This document shows, one piece after another, positions 25,401 to 48,823 of a stretch of 64,000 bases of DNA. Every line of letters begins with the position of its first letter. Position 1 is the first letter of the stretch. Both the position numbers and the translations under genes were made by a program. The notes under the pieces are model-generated. The model had not been told where the DNA came from. It made no database searches and worked only from the letters and a program-made list of their open reading frames with translations. This stretch comes from Lineus longissimus (taxonomy: Eukaryota > Nemertea > Pilidiophora > Heteronemertea > Lineidae): positions 1,860,001 to 1,924,000 of the forward strand of contig NC_088317.1 in the NCBI RefSeq assembly GCF_910592395.1, read 5' to 3'.

Positions 25401-25701
25401 AAGTGCCACATTCGGCAACAGCACACATGAATGAAGCCTACGAGGGACTCTAAAAGAATCGCAAGCTTACCATACCAGTTGGTCAGGAACAAACCTACAT
25501 TTGATTGACATTTGATCATTGATTCACAATCGATTAAATTAGGGCGATTTTTCAAAAATCTCACAAGCAAACTGATGACATCGACCAATCAGGAAGCTTG
25601 CTCAAGCCAGCGAAGGAACTTTCTGATGTGTTGCGAACATGCAGTGTTATCCAATCAGATTGGCGCTATGATATCCAATCAAATTGGAGCTACGATGTCC
25701 G
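22471..25701. other. intergenic or RAB6 distal-isoform 3' UTR, no recognised gene
   Basis: The sequence lies downstream (minus strand) of the distal RAB6 last exon. Candidate minus-strand AATAAA signals are near 23293-23299 and 22797-22802. No frame resembles a known protein. Confidence 0.4.
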
Positions 25702-25769
25702 TCAGCATATGCAGCCGCCCTCCTGTTCCACTTGATCAGGCGTCGGTTCTTTTGGTTTTAGTTCGATTT
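25702..25769 (-). CDS. RAB6: alternative last exon of RAB6 (distal), tail GGCIC
   Basis: On minus, TTTCTCCTCAG precedes a 68-nt exon that accepts the same phase 1 junction as 29219-29286 and has exactly the same length. It encodes (K)IELKPKEPTPDQ...GGCIC, stop TGA, in place of (M)IEVKLKDTPSEQ...SGCSC. Joined to exons 1-7 it also gives 636 nt and 211 aa. Both tails keep IE(L/V)K near the start and a CxC prenylation site, so both are plausible membrane-anchored RAB6 forms differing only in the hypervariable region. It lies 3.5 kb beyond the proximal exon. Confidence 0.88.
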
Positions 25770-25921
25770 CTGAGGAGAAAAAGTTAAGGAAAGCTAGGAA
25801 GAGAAATGTAAGAATTAGTAGGACATGTATCATGGAGGTCTTTGGTCTTGTATCATCACCTGATTGGCAAGGTTGTTTTTCAATACTCTGTAAATACACC
25901 AACTTTACTGCAACATGATGG

Positions 25922-25956
25922 TTTTGGCCACCGAGATGGTTTTGGCCACCGAAGTG
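25922..25956. repeat. short tandem GATGGTTTTGGCCACCGA duplication
   Basis: Two adjacent 18-bp copies lie just upstream, in transcript sense, of the distal RAB6 last exon. Function unknown. Confidence 0.55.
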
Positions 25957-26515
25957 CAAAACAGTTATAATTCTACGACTATGGACGAATAGCTAAATCC
26001 TCAATGGTTAAGTCATATTATCATATTCCGACATTCCTTGGATTTTGTGGTCTGTGCCAAAAGTTTACTTACCAATACCAACAAAAGGGCTCGAAGGACG
26101 AGGCCGTGACTGCCTCTCCCCTACATGATGGCCATGCCCTCAGTCGGGAACAGAGTTACAGACAACTCCTCTCCATCCATCATCAACTTCTTCTTCATCA
26201 AAGCATGATTGAAGGTATTTGGGCCACAGGAAGGAATTCAGCCACAGGGCGGGATTCTGTGACAAAGGAAATGTATCATACCTCTTTGATGGCTCTCGAT
26301 CCAAGGGGGCTAATAGGCCATTCTGCTGATCAGTCATTTGTGCCAATTCAAATGTATGGTCTCTGGGACAAAGCACCTCAGTTGTACACCAGATTCACAC
26401 GGGAATTGAGCTTTCTAAGCTAAAGATTTCTGTTTAAAAACGCAAACAGAAAACACAAAATCAAAAGCCAAAAGTAATCAGAAATAAAAAGACAACATCT
26501 AATGTATAAAACCTA

Positions 26516-26521
26516 TTTATT
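26516..26521 (-). terminator. candidate poly(A) signal of the proximal RAB6 isoform
   Basis: TTTATT on plus is AATAAA on minus, between the two alternative last exons (29219 and 25769). This is a suitable place to end the CSC-tail transcript, though nearer variant signals are possible. Confidence 0.35.
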
Positions 26522-29218
26522 CATATTTTCCTCAACTAACGCTCAGCGTCCGTCCGTGTTATGACGAACTCCGCTATTTTAATATGATACAGCAAGTGGA
26601 TAGATTATTAAACTTTGGGTGTAATCACAGTGCCCTGCGGTCAGATCATGGTTAGATTAACAAAATAAATAGCCCCCATACTCAAATTTACAATTACAAT
26701 GGCCCATTTGTATGGTATTTTCACTTGATGCACACTCCAAAAGACATACGGTCAGTCTGTCGTTTTTCGTCTCACATTTTATGAAAGAACCAATCAGTAT
26801 ACTTACATCATTATAAATCAATTTTTTACAGCATTTACTTTTTCACCTAAAAGTCTGTTGTACCATCACCCCTGAACAGAATCCCCTCGACATTTCAGAA
26901 GACTCACCATATCCAGCAGTTTTATGTTCTCCATGACTAGATCCCCGCTGACCGCAGGACAAATTCTGTACAATTTTATACAGTGCGTCTTCACAACAAG
27001 CAGGTTTGAAAGCACACATACATGTAATACTGAATACATGAACAAAAGAATCATAAGATTTACAGAGCAATTGACGTTACCTTGGTCTTGAACATGATGA
27101 CCAGTTTTCGGACCAACAGCTGTAGGCCCTTGAGATGAAATCTGAAGACCTTAATCGCCAGATCAACATCTGATGACCCAAAAGTTCACATCAGCATCTC
27201 AACACCCATCATAGGCTTTTTCTCTTTTGAAGGAGGAGTGGCTCTGCTCTAGATATCCAAGACAGGCGATATAGACATTCTACATTTGCTGTGCATATTT
27301 TGAATCCATATCAGTAGTGCCCTTTATGTTATCTTAAAACAGTCTTTTAGTTTTCCTTCAAAACATCCAGGCTATTTCGGGTTAGTATAAATTAACAGCA
27401 TATAATATCAAATAATAATTTACACAATATGAGAGAAGCAAAATCTGTTTTCATGCATGTTATCAGAAACAGATAACAAGCTCTGTTTCTGAAGCTTGCT
27501 ATCAGTTTCTGATATTATCTACACTACAACGTTCACGACTTCAGAACAACTGAAAGTTTATTTCATGATGCATGGCATTTTGAAGCAGGCTCACTATAAT
27601 CTGTCACAGTCAACCACAATTATATAACATAATAAAATGCACTGCAGATATATTCGACGTGCAATGTTTTCAAGTCATACTTCTGTATTTTCTATTTGAT
27701 TCTCAAAACTTAAATAGCTTAGTGTGAAAATATGCACACAACGATGAAATCGACAGGATCAAACACAGTTCGTCACAAGTGATTGTCATGTCATGACAAT
27801 ATGAATACCGAGGGTATTCAAAATATAGCACTGGCACTGACTAAAGTTGGCCATGCCTGTTAAACAGGGGTCAAGGGGTAGCAGTCCCCGACACCGTGTG
27901 CCACAGACCACCAGTAAACATTTTGGTGCTAGGCTATTGCAGTGATGAACGGACTATTTGCTTGTGTGCACAACAGTTTCACTGTGGACAAACCGATATG
28001 ATAAATTCTCACATATTGCTGGACGGGGCTAATCCACTTATAGGTACTGTACTCCAGGGGGGGTTGTCCACAGTGAAGATATACCACAAGTTCGACCCAA
28101 CCAAGGCAAACTAGTGAAAGATATACAGGATGAATAGAAAACAGTTGCACTCTTCAACACAAATCCACTAACAGAACATCTTCAACCAACAATCACTTCC
28201 ATTAGCAGTCTAAAACAGATAAAGGCCTAACTACAGAATAGCCGGGACAGTAGTAGGGCCAAACTACAGAATAGCGCTCCCAGTAGTAGCTCTGTACATT
28301 ATGTACACTCTGTCCCTCTGTACATTATGTACACATTCCTATCATTTAGGACAGAGTGTCCCGGGTATTCTGCAGTTGCTCCCAGATAAATGCTAAAGAG
28401 ACAGTACATGGGCAGGCTACACTGACATCATATTCTAAAGTCGGCCCGATACTAGTATCGGCTGGGTTTCGGCAGCTATAAGTGGAGTGGAGTATACCTG
28501 GTGAAGGCCTTGGTACCTCTGCGACAGCATGCTTTTAGCGAGCGCTCCGGACTACAGATGACCCACTGCTATGTTTTTGGGAACTGAACCACAATCTAAG
28601 TCACCGTCTCTCATTAGAATCCAAGTTACAGTTGGACAAGCTGTGAGAGCTATATTATAAGGTAAGACAAGTGTCAAAAGAGTGATAGCTCTTGTCCTCG
28701 TGATCCTCTTATAATCACTTCTTCTTTTGGTTGATAAGTGTTTTACAGCATCAAATTATTGTTTCATAATATCAAGCTATTGTTGGATTAGTCATGGAAT
28801 TGGACAGAACTATACTTTCATATTTTTTTGAACTCAACCTCTGCCTTCGCATACTGCATGCTGATTGGATGGAATCCATACAGGTCAAGGTTCACCTGTT
28901 TTGCATAATGAATACATAAATACAATAATATGACCTTTGAATAATGACGATTGTAAAGCTATTGATAACTTATCAATCAATGCCTTATCAACTTATCAAT
29001 GACTGTAAAACTGGTCAGGAGCTGTCACAACGACAGGCATTGTAAATGCATCATGCATTTCCCAACACTTGATGTCTCTCTGTGTTATAAGTGGCTGTTG
29101 ATATTTCTACCAACGTCACTAATTCTGATATATCTAAAGTCAAAACCGCCCCTGACCAATACTACTGCATTCATGACAACAAAATGACCAGCCATATTTA
29201 AGTAATGATCGGATCTTG

Positions 29219-39620
<10,402 letters not shown>

Positions 39621-39957
39621 TATGAGATTGTGATTTAGTCCTTCAGCTCGATTTCACACTAGAATATATAAAGATAGAGGATTTAGGGGTGAAATTTAGG
39701 TGAAAAACACCAAAACAGTCTTCTCTTCCGCCACGTTCAGAGCCTCGCTTCCATTGACGTACGCATGCGCGCACCTGCCCATCTCGAGATTACGTCATTT
39801 CTACGTAATTTTGATTGGCCTAACGAAGTCATGTGACACCAAAAACTAGCCAACATGGCGACCACCGCAATTGCAAAAATGATGAAAGTCACATAAATTT
39901 GAAGTCAATTTCTGACTGAATTCGACCCTATTCCATGACTGGCTACACGTCATAGCC
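39621..39957. promoter_or_regulatory. shared RAB6/WDR44 bidirectional promoter region
   Basis: Only 337 bp separate the RAB6 start (minus) from the WDR44 start (plus). There is no TATA box, but a cluster of motifs is typical of bidirectional housekeeping promoters: NRF1-like GCATGCGC (39763-39770), CRE-like TTACGTCAT (39790-39798), an inverted CCAAT box GATTGG (39813-39818), the E-box TCATGTGA (39829-39836) and a YY1-like ACATGGCGA (39854-39862). The motifs are read from sequence; their use is inference. Confidence 0.6.
39855..39955 (+). promoter_or_regulatory. two short upstream ORFs before WDR44
   Basis: ATG at 39855 opens a 13-codon frame ending TAA at 39894-39896. ATG at 39935 opens a 6-codon frame ending TAG at 39953-39955, two bases before the WDR44 start at 39958. 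If transcription starts upstream of them they could lower WDR44 translation. The first ATG also coincides with a YY1-like motif, so it may not be transcribed. Confidence 0.4.
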
Positions 39958-42900
39958 ATGTCTTCTGACAGTGACGCCGATGAGTTTTATGATGCAGAAG
40001 AACAGACCCCTGCTCGCCTTGGGAGGTGAGAAAACGTACCATTGTTGTGATGAAACCCAGCCCACAAAGTTGGAAAATGACAACAATGCAGTAGTAGAAT
40101 GCACTAAGCACTGTACATTGTGTACATGGTTCGTGGACCAGCCTTTTGGCTTACCCAAGAAAAGGATTTATTGTTATGTTGTGAAGTAAACAAGGGTTAA
40201 CGTTGAATCCCATCTCTGTGAGCAGAGGGAGGGATAATAAAAACCTCCTTCCTTAGTTAGAAGTCATTGATTGAAATCCCTGTAACATTTTCATGTTGTT
40301 TGCAGATTGCATGTCAGTCATGTCAGTGGAGGTTCAGGAGAGAGTACCGAGCAGGATCTGAGAGCTATCGAAGAAGAAGAGAAAAGATTGTTTGAACTTA
40401 AGAAATCAGCTGCAGAAAAGTAGGTTGTTTGATACATTTGGGTGATTTGCATTTAGAATTCAACTCTGGGATGTAAAAGAATTGGAGTCAAATAAGGCTG
40501 TTTAAATCAATAAATGTCTCAAACAAACATAAGCTAATTTAGATCTGAATGAAGGATACCACTGTATATTGCAACTTACATTAGCTACAACACTTTAGAA
40601 TTCAGGCAGTAGAAAAACTTACAATTGTTATATTAGAACTGAAGCAAGGGTAGAATCAGCAGTAACAAATTGTTCATCAATGCCCAAACTGATTCCAGTA
40701 TCATCAGAAAAGGTTTTTTCCTTTCAGACGGCAAAAAGAAGATGAGGAAATTCAAAGACGAATGGAAGAACTGGAAGAAAAAAAGAAGATAGAAGCAGAG
40801 AGGAGAGCTGCGGGACTTGAACAAAGAAGGAAAAAGCTGGAGGAGATGCGTATGGCTATTGCGGAAGAGAATACGCCACAGCGTCAACAGGAAACAGTAC
40901 TTCTATCAGAGAGCCATGAAAATACAGAAGAAACAGATGATGTTGTTGTCAGTGAAAGTGTTCCATCTGTGACAGTTACTGGCAGTGGCCGTGGTGGAGA
41001 TGATGCATTGAGAGTTCGGCTCGAGTTCGAGGAAGATCCACGAATGGAGGAGGCGGACCTGGATGCGAATCGTGGAGATAATCAGAGCTGTGATAGGGAG
41101 AATATTGAAAACGAACAACGACTTAATAATGAACGTTTAGACGGTGCATCAGCACCTGCTGTGGAAGCTGCAAAACCGAATGTTCCGTCTGTAGTCTCTA
41201 ACGTATGTGAACCAGAGCCCGACATAATACAGAGCACAAAACGTCCAATAGATTTACCTGTGGCGGCTCCCAGAGTAAATCCTGCTGATGTAGCATCTCC
41301 GCCACCTAAAGCACCCCCTAGGACTAAGAAAAGAAAACCAAAACCAGTTGTGGAAGGTGCAGAGGGTGGAGTTGTTGAACCAAAAGAGAAAGTACACAGC
41401 CCGACTAGTGCCACAATCCTACATCTTACTAAAGACTTTGAGAACTCGTTAGATTTAAGCAGTGCAACAAGTGGGGCCATGATGGTGGAGACAAAGGTTG
41501 GTAAATGAATGCTATCGTCTGCTCGTATCATGAGACAGTCTTGACCAGTTACTATTAGAAGGTCAATGTCATCCTCATAGGGATGAAATTTAATGTTTGC
41601 TTCACAAAATGTTTGGCATTGTTGTCCAATATTGCTAATTAAGAAATAAGAGAGGATTTGCATGATATGATGAATATAATTATTACATCTTATTTACAGG
41701 ATGATGATGCAGCAAAAGCAGAAAAGGCAGAGGATGAAGACTCAGAAAAAGGCTCACTACGATCTGAGGATATCGCCAATACACGACCGCGCTCAAATTC
41801 TGGCCGATTTCTCACTGACACCGAGATTTTAGAACAAGTTTCAGTCTTGAATCTTGACACGGGTGAAAAGATTCCGTTGAGTCTTGCGGAGGATAAATTA
41901 CCACGTTGCATGAATCCCCTGTCATTGCATATCATGAGGAGAACTAAGGAGTATTCCAGGTAAGTTGTTGCCAATGAGAACAGTGATATTTTGATGATGT
42001 GCTGGGCAAGAGACTTAATTAAGGAATTAATACCGAGCTGGCGGTCATTGGTTGTATAATCAAGACCGCTCGGGTAGACCGAAAATGCAGTCCAAAACCC
42101 GAGGCGCTTCGCCGAGGGTTTTGGACGTAATTTGAGGTCTACCCGAGCGGTCTTGATTATACAACCAATGACCGACAGCGAGGTATTAATTTCTATTCTA
42201 AAAGGTTTCAAAATTAAACAAATTAAATACGATTTGAAAGGTATATATGTTCCGTTTTCGTCAAAGAATGATCCAGCCTGGTGTCCGGAACTCCGCCATA
42301 TTGTTGCTCGTGAAGATGACGTCACGCAGCAAGGGAATTCCCAGTCTGCTAGCTCGATTTCTACCATTTCCTCGTCTTTGACCTCTTCTGAATCCTGACT
42401 GACGACCTCGAAAGAGTCCTCGGGTATCCTCCCTACTTCACAAATCCCAATATATCGGGGAATACTTCAAAATCTCGTGTTCTTGACATTGTTTTGTGGG
42501 GCTGAGTCGTTGCTTCTTGGTGAAAATAATTCGTCTGCTAAAATTCAGAATTTTATACCTACCCAGGCGGTCATTGGTTACGATACCAAGACCGCTCCGA
42601 TCAAAACGAGGCGTAATGTATTTTGTATTAGAAACAATGATATACTGTGACTAAGGCCTTTTAGAATCAAGAGCAATGACTTCGGAGTGACAGAAAATTC
42701 ATGTCAGTGTGCACTGTATATACTAGCTAAAGTCAACCATGTGGTCTATAGTTCATTGAGTTCTGCAAGTCCAAGAGTTTGAAGAGGGAATTTTTGTTGT
42801 CTGTTTGGATATCAATTTTTTCTTAATATCTTACTGTTGTTAAATTCACTTTTGTTGGTTGTCGTCATTAAACAGTAGTAATTTACCATTTATAGTGGAT

Positions 42901-45900
42901 TATATTTGGTTAAGCTTTTTTCAAGGTGTGACATTGTAATTTGTCCTCGACTTAAAAAAGAATCTTCACAGGGGTATTTTTTACAAAGTTTTTCATCTCA
43001 TGGTTGTTTCATGTGTTTATATAGCCGGGTTGGCTTCCAGGAAGATCCCAGATTTGTGTCTCTGAATGAACCTGTGTGTGTTGCATGGAACTGAGCTCTT
43101 CATAGTCCTTTGAATGAGACATAAAACCAGTCTTCTCTGTACCTGAGTGCCTTTGCCAGGGCAGGCTAAGGATCCCACATTCGGGGTAACTGACGTGGAC
43201 TAAATTCTGTGGTGAATGGACCAAATAATGAATGATTATGATAAAAATATATACTCAAAATGGACAAGAAAAGGTGTGTGTTTGATGGTGTGGCAATTCA
43301 TTTCAGATACATTGGCAGAGAATTCATGAAAGCTTATCGTAAAATGATGAGATCATGGGGCAGGTTCGTTTTGTTAGAAAACATTTGGAATGCAACTTTT
43401 GGCCTTGTTTCCATATCTTATATCATTTTATTTCTTGAAGTTGTGAGGTAAAAGTTACACTTTCTGTACATCAAATGCTTTATAAACAGGGTTGACGAAA
43501 CACAATTTAAAGCTGAAACTTCAAAAAATCGAAAGATAACATTATGGATAAAACTTTAAAATGTATACATTACCTAGATCTTTAGATCATTTAACTTATC
43601 CACGTTTTTCTTACAAGTTATCCCCAGTAGCTGTACTCACTATAAAAAGATTTATTTTAAAATTTCGTAGATTTTTTGTTTTGGATTTCCGTATGTTGTA
43701 AAGAGTGTTCTCGGTTCTCACTTCTGTTCTAATATTACATTCTTGGGTGTACAATGTAATTTGTTCAAAATTAGGGAAAAAAAGAATTCAAAAATTTGGG
43801 TGGAGTTTTGCCAAAATATTGAAATTAACTCCGTTTTGGTTCAGCGTTGATGATTTATCACCAAATTAATTTATCCCCAATTCGAAATAAAGTTGATTAA
43901 TTACCAAAAGAATTCCATTTCAAAACCACCAGATTGGCACACGTGTTATTACTGTTGCACATTTTACTATTTCACTGTGTATCATGATGTTGTTTGCTGT
44001 TGAGCCCCCAGCAGAAGCCCTGGTAAAATTCTATGAGACTTTATTGGTGAAGAAAAACCTTTTATATTCAATGTGTATTTACAAAGTAAGTTGCCTATAA
44101 TGAAAAAAAAAAAATCCAACTCCAAATTTAAAATCTTGAAGGAACAGGGTAGGCCTTAAGTGCACCTATTGGTCAGCTTAACACCCCCTATCAAATTCTG
44201 AATAAGTTATCATGCCAAAGTCGTCCTTTTAGGCAAGTTTGTGCCATGAACATGAACTGCATTTCTCAATCATTCTAAAACGTTTTGCATGCTTATTTTC
44301 AGCGATTCTAGTCTGCACAAAGAGGAACAGAGCGACGATGAGGGTGACCATAAAACTGGTACATTGTCGACACAAGCTACTGCCATCAAGAAGAAAGGGT
44401 AAGCAGGGTTCTTGCGGGATTATTTTAGGCGGGATGTCACATTCACCAAGGTCACTTTGTTTGGACGTAATAATACAGCATGACTTGCAGTATACAAAAA
44501 TAAGCATGACCATATCCTTGATTTATCTTAACAAAGGTTTTTAGATTACAGTCAACAATTATGTAATGATTAAAAAACTAGGTCTTGCAATGTGTAATGA
44601 CCTTACTGTAATCTATCTTTAGCTAAGCCTATTGTTTATTGTGTTTTGATTTCAATGTCTTTGATGATTTCAAAGAAGTGTATTTGTTTGGTTTCATAGA
44701 TCAACAAGGAATATGGCCACTGCTCCAACATTATGGGATTCATTTCGGTAGATTTTGTGTTTTGTTTTGTTACCATTTGTTGCTAACTGAGGTTTCTTTG
44801 ATACCTATGTGAGAGAGAAAAAACACCATGTTGCTGCTAGGGTTTGAACCCGGGACCTTTGGCTGACAAGGCCATCACTCTTCTGACTGAGCTAAAGGGA
44901 AATCCCTCCAGCCAAGGCCAGTAGGAACTAGGGAGGAACAATAATTCACTATTATTGCCCCTAAAACGAGTAATTGGTAATCAAATTTCAAGGTTTTGTT
45001 TGACATATTTTTTCATTCTTTGCCTATTATTCTTACATATTGAGGTCTCCTTTGCAGGATTCGTCTTGGGAAGTTCCTTGGGAAGAAGATGGAGCACACG
45101 GTGGCCAAGATTAAGCATGCTGCTGAAGAAGTTCTTCAGAAGGAGGAAAGCGAGTCGGATGATGAAGAGATTGATGGGAAAAAACAAATCAAGGTGAAGT
45201 GTTGTTTTGGGTGATCCAGTGTCACTACCGTACTCTACACAGAGTTCCTGTATGTTTTTGAAGCATCCCCTGCATTGAACTGTAAACAATGTTGAAATAG
45301 ATATTTCGGTCTTAAGATACATGAAGGACCTTGTACACCCGTCACAAGCCCACAAACGATGTTCCCAATCAAGTCTATAGATCTGTTATGGTTTTCCTGA
45401 AAGTAAGTTTTGTATTTCCAGATCAAGGCCTCAAGATCAAATAACGGCCCGTATGATTTCCTCAACTTGAAGCCCATCCAGGACCTTGGTGGTGAACACA
45501 CTGTGAGTATAGTTTTGGCAAGTGAAATTAGAATTTGAGAAAGACAGACCTCTGATTCAGAGTCATTATCCAGTTTGAGGTCCAAGATGGATCCACCAAA
45601 TTAATGTCCTCCCCTTTTGCCTTCATGCCTTTGGCAGCTATTCTTCAATTGCAGTGCCCTTTTGAAACGATCCATGAGCCCTGTTGAACTCCATTGTAGG
45701 CCTACTTATAATGCAACTTTGTTTTCTTTCAGGGTGCCGTGTGGACCATGAAATTCTCCCACTGTGGTCGTCTGCTTGCGTCCGGTGGCCAGGATAACGT
45801 GCTGCGCGTCTGGGTCCTCAAGGAGTCGTGTGCCTACTTTGATGAAATGAGGCAAAAATACAGTGAGAGTAAATATTGTTTTAGCATGAGCTTTTGTAGA

Positions 45901-48823
45901 GTAGTCCTGTCCACTTGTAAAGATAGTGCTAGTATTGACTGTTATGTCATGCTACGTATCCTGGCTGTCGCACGTTGTCTCGGTACCTTTCAGTCCAAGA
46001 ATAGCACGTGTGTTTTGCCAGTTTGCATGCACTGTTGTCTTCCAGTCTGAGCAACAATATTGCTCGCTGCCATTGCCTGAAACAGTGCAACAGGCAATTG
46101 GAATTGATAGGTTTAAGCTTGCATGATGCACAGCCATAAATTCATTATCTATGACATTTGTTAATATTGTAAGTGCCTGTTTGCACAGAATGTGTTTGCA
46201 CCTCGCACCACTGCTTAGCATGGAATGAACATCTGTTCCAGCATGCGTACGATTACAACGTTTCTTTAGGCCATGTGTAGTATGGTCTTGTTGAATGCTG
46301 GTCATTGTACCTATGATGATCCCTATCTTCAGCAAAGCAAGCACCTGAGGAAACCTGTTCTAATATTGACAGAAGTCAAATGCCTTGTTTACATGTTCCT
46401 TGATATAGTCACTATCTCTTGATAATTGACATATGAAAAGTAAAGTTTGTGTATTAAAGTGTCATCCCTCCTGAAGGGGCCAGTCAAAAGTTGCCAGCAA
46501 GCTATGAAATCGAATATCCTGGAATCCTTCTGAATATCATGCTGGCGGATGGACCAATCTTGATCAAATGTCATGAAATATACACTGTCTTCCAACAGCA
46601 AAGATGTCGCCAGCCCCGTCCGAGAACAGCCTCAATTCTGAAGAGCGAGAGCACATGCCAGAAATATCAGCAGACGCAATGTCCAGATCGTCTGTTCAGA
46701 CAGAAGTAGAAGGGGTAAGTGTGATGTTTATAGATTTGTAGAATGATTGTGAAAGAAGATGTCGTTCATCACCTTTAGAGTATTCCATGTTCTTCTCATG
46801 ACTTGGTATCCAATCGAAACTGTGTTCATGTACCTTAACCACTTTTGATTTCAGGCTAGTGGTGTAATGGAAGAGGATGAATACCGAAACGCTCCCTTCG
46901 CCCGGAAACCATTTTGTTCATATCGCGGACACACAGCCGATTTACTCGATCTCTCCTGGTCTAAGAACTACTTCATCCTCTCGTCATCCATGGACAAGAC
47001 GGTGCGATTGTGGCATATCTCCCGGCGCGAGTGTCTTTGTTGTTTCCAGCATATTGACTTTGTGACAGCTATTGCTTTTCATCCGAGGGTGAGGATCAGT
47101 TTTGTGGGCCTTTGCATCGTTTTTGAAGCTTAGTGTCTTTTTGTTGGGCTAATTTCACCTTGGTACATAGAACACCATGTTGAGGCTAATTTAACACCAA
47201 GTTAGTGACTAACTTCTTTTGAACAACCAGCCAGTTCTTTTATCCCTCATTTGGTACATTGATCCTCATTTCACAGCTCAATAAATGATCATCGATTTGC
47301 ACTTCCAGGATGATCGTTACTTCCTGAGTGGATCTCTCGACGGCAAGATAAGACTTTGGAACATTCCAGACAAAAAGGTGGCGCTGTGGAACGAGGTGCA
47401 GGGCAACAGTAAACTCATCACGGCGGCAAACTTCTGCCAGAACGGAAAGTTTGCCGTCGTTGGAACCTATGATGGTCGGGTCATCTTTTACAATACGGAG
47501 GTAAGAGATTAAAAGATTCACCAGAAATATTGTTATCGATCCCTGGTTCGAATAGGGAGCCAACCTAGATTTGTATCACTGCATGAACCAGTGAGGGTTT
47601 TAGTGGCTAACATTGTGACTGACCAAGATCCTCTGTATCCAAGTTTCTATGTCAGGGCAGGCTAAAGATCCTTCACATGGTGTTATTGTGGACTAAAACC
47701 TCCAACACTTAATTTGTTGGATCTGGAGTCCCATATCTGATCCATGCGAGAAATGAAAGTGATAAGCACAAAACGCCTTAACAGTTCAAGCTAATACAGA
47801 AGGAGACAAAAGGTGGGAGAGTGACATCTGTTATTATCGACTTGTTTACCTAGATTGATCTGGTCTCTCTCTTTCTCTTCAGCAAATGAAATACTACACA
47901 CAGATCCACGCTCGCTCGACGAGAGGGAAGAATGCGCGAGGTCGTAAGATCACCGGGATAGAGCCTCTGCCTGGACAGGACAAGGTGCTGGTCACCTCCA
48001 ACGATTCCAGACTGAGGCTGTATGACCTTCGTGATTTGACCTTGCATTGTAAATACAAAGGTTGTGCGAATAACAGCAGTCAGATCAAGGCCAGTTTCAG
48101 GTGAGTGGAATTTCTCGATATACAAGGACCATACGCTTCTTTGAATGCCTGATTAAAGACTTGTTTAGAAGAGACCCATTGCCTTGCGTTTGAGTGGAAT
48201 TGAGAAATTGTTTGTGAGTGCCACTACAGATGGGCACCAGTAAAGTATATGCCTGTCGACTCCGCTCTTAGCTGCTAATAAGATCAATTGTGTTCCTTTT
48301 TTAGTTCAAATGGAAAATACATCGTGTGCGGGTCAGAAGACAAGTTTGTTTACATTTGGAAGACGCATCATGAATTCACCAAGTTCTCATCAGTGCGAAG
48401 AGACAGAAACGGATACTGGGAGGGGGTCAGAGGTAAGGAATAAACTTGGATATTCAAAATCTTCATCAGCAAGGGTAACTTCTGTGCTTATTGGGTTCAA
48501 TTTCTTGTCAGATGGCTTGTCAAGGGCTTACCGATGAATAAAAGACTGTACATTGTTATTAGGTTTGCATCAGAAGACATTAACAAATGGTGGTCTTATT
48601 CTCTTCATTTTCCCTTCCAGCTCACCTGGCCGTCGTAACGGTAGCAATCTTCAGTCCAAATCCATCCCTCATCATAAAACGGCGCTCGGCGCCCGAAGTG
48701 GCTGACGAAGGAGAGAAAACGGAGAAAAAAGATCACCCTGGCGAGGTTTTCGTCTCAGCAGACTTTTCTGGTGCTATCAAAGTATTCAAGAATAAATTCA
48801 AACCTCCTCCAGTCAAAAGCTAG
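39958..48823 (+). CDS. WDR44: WD repeat-containing protein 44 (RAB11 effector)
   Basis: Fourteen exons: 39958-40025, 40306-40419, 40728-41496, 41700-41959, 44303-44398, 45058-45193, 45422-45502, 45733-45862, 46599-46714, 46855-47088, 47309-47500, 47883-48100, 48305-48432 and 48621-48823. All phases agree; 2745 nt, 914 aa, close to human WDR44 (913). Residues 8-15 (DEFYDAEE) match the FFAT motif by which WDR44 binds ER VAP proteins. A charged, probably coiled-coil stretch spans about 45-100. A proline/lysine segment (SPPPKAPPRTKKRKPKP) lies near 251-267. A conserved block (RPRSNSGRFLTD, NLDTGEKIPLSLAED, HIMRRTKEY) follows. WD40 repeats run from about 509 to the end, including WTMKFSHCGRLLASGGQDN and SSSMDKTVRLWHISRREC. 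WDR44 acts in RAB11-dependent recycling and ER-tubule contacts. The exon 3 donor is an atypical GTTGGT. Confidence 0.96.
42024..42193. repeat. 170-bp foldback palindrome in WDR44 intron 4
   Basis: Arms of about 57 nt (42024-42080 and 42136-42193) are inverted copies with few mismatches, including GGTCATTGG...ATAATCAAGACCGCTCGGGT. Inside is a second hairpin, GTCCAAAACCC / GGGTTTTGGAC, around a GC-rich loop. A partial direct relative of the arm recurs at 42564-42605 (GGCGGTCATTGGTTACGATACCAAGACCGCT), so the element may span 42024 to about 42610. Confidence 0.75.
43030..43205 (+). repeat. SINE-like repeat, copy 1
   Basis: Shares ordered phrases with 47540-47715: AGATTTGT(A/G)TC, ATGAACC, CAGGGCAGGCTAA(A/G)GATCC and GTGGACTAAA. 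Both copies sit in WDR44 introns in the same orientation. Confidence 0.5.
44831..44912 (-). repeat. tRNA-derived SINE head in WDR44 intron
   Basis: The minus strand reads TTTAGCTCAGTCAGAAGAG (box A) and GTCCCGGGTTCAAACCC (box B) with a hairpin between, at tRNA spacing. The flanks do not form an acceptor stem, so a SINE or tRNA pseudogene is more likely than a tRNA gene. Confidence 0.6.
47540..47715 (+). repeat. SINE-like repeat, copy 2
   Basis: Begins with ATCCCTGGTTCGAATAGGG, a box-B-like phrase of a tRNA-derived head, then follows the same order of phrases as the copy at 43030. It lies in the intron between WDR44 exons 11 and 12. Confidence 0.5.

Noticed and set aside
26866-27054. A possible third alternative last exon of RAB6 on minus (frame ending SLLKCRGDSVQG)
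   Set aside because: It has no CxC or other prenylation motif at the end and no convincing acceptor in phase 1; similarity to the other two tails is limited to a few residues.
41082-42367. Long minus-strand frames opposite WDR44 exons 3-4 and the intron palindrome
   Set aside because: They mirror the codon bias of the real exons and run into intronic repeat; no domain or splice support.
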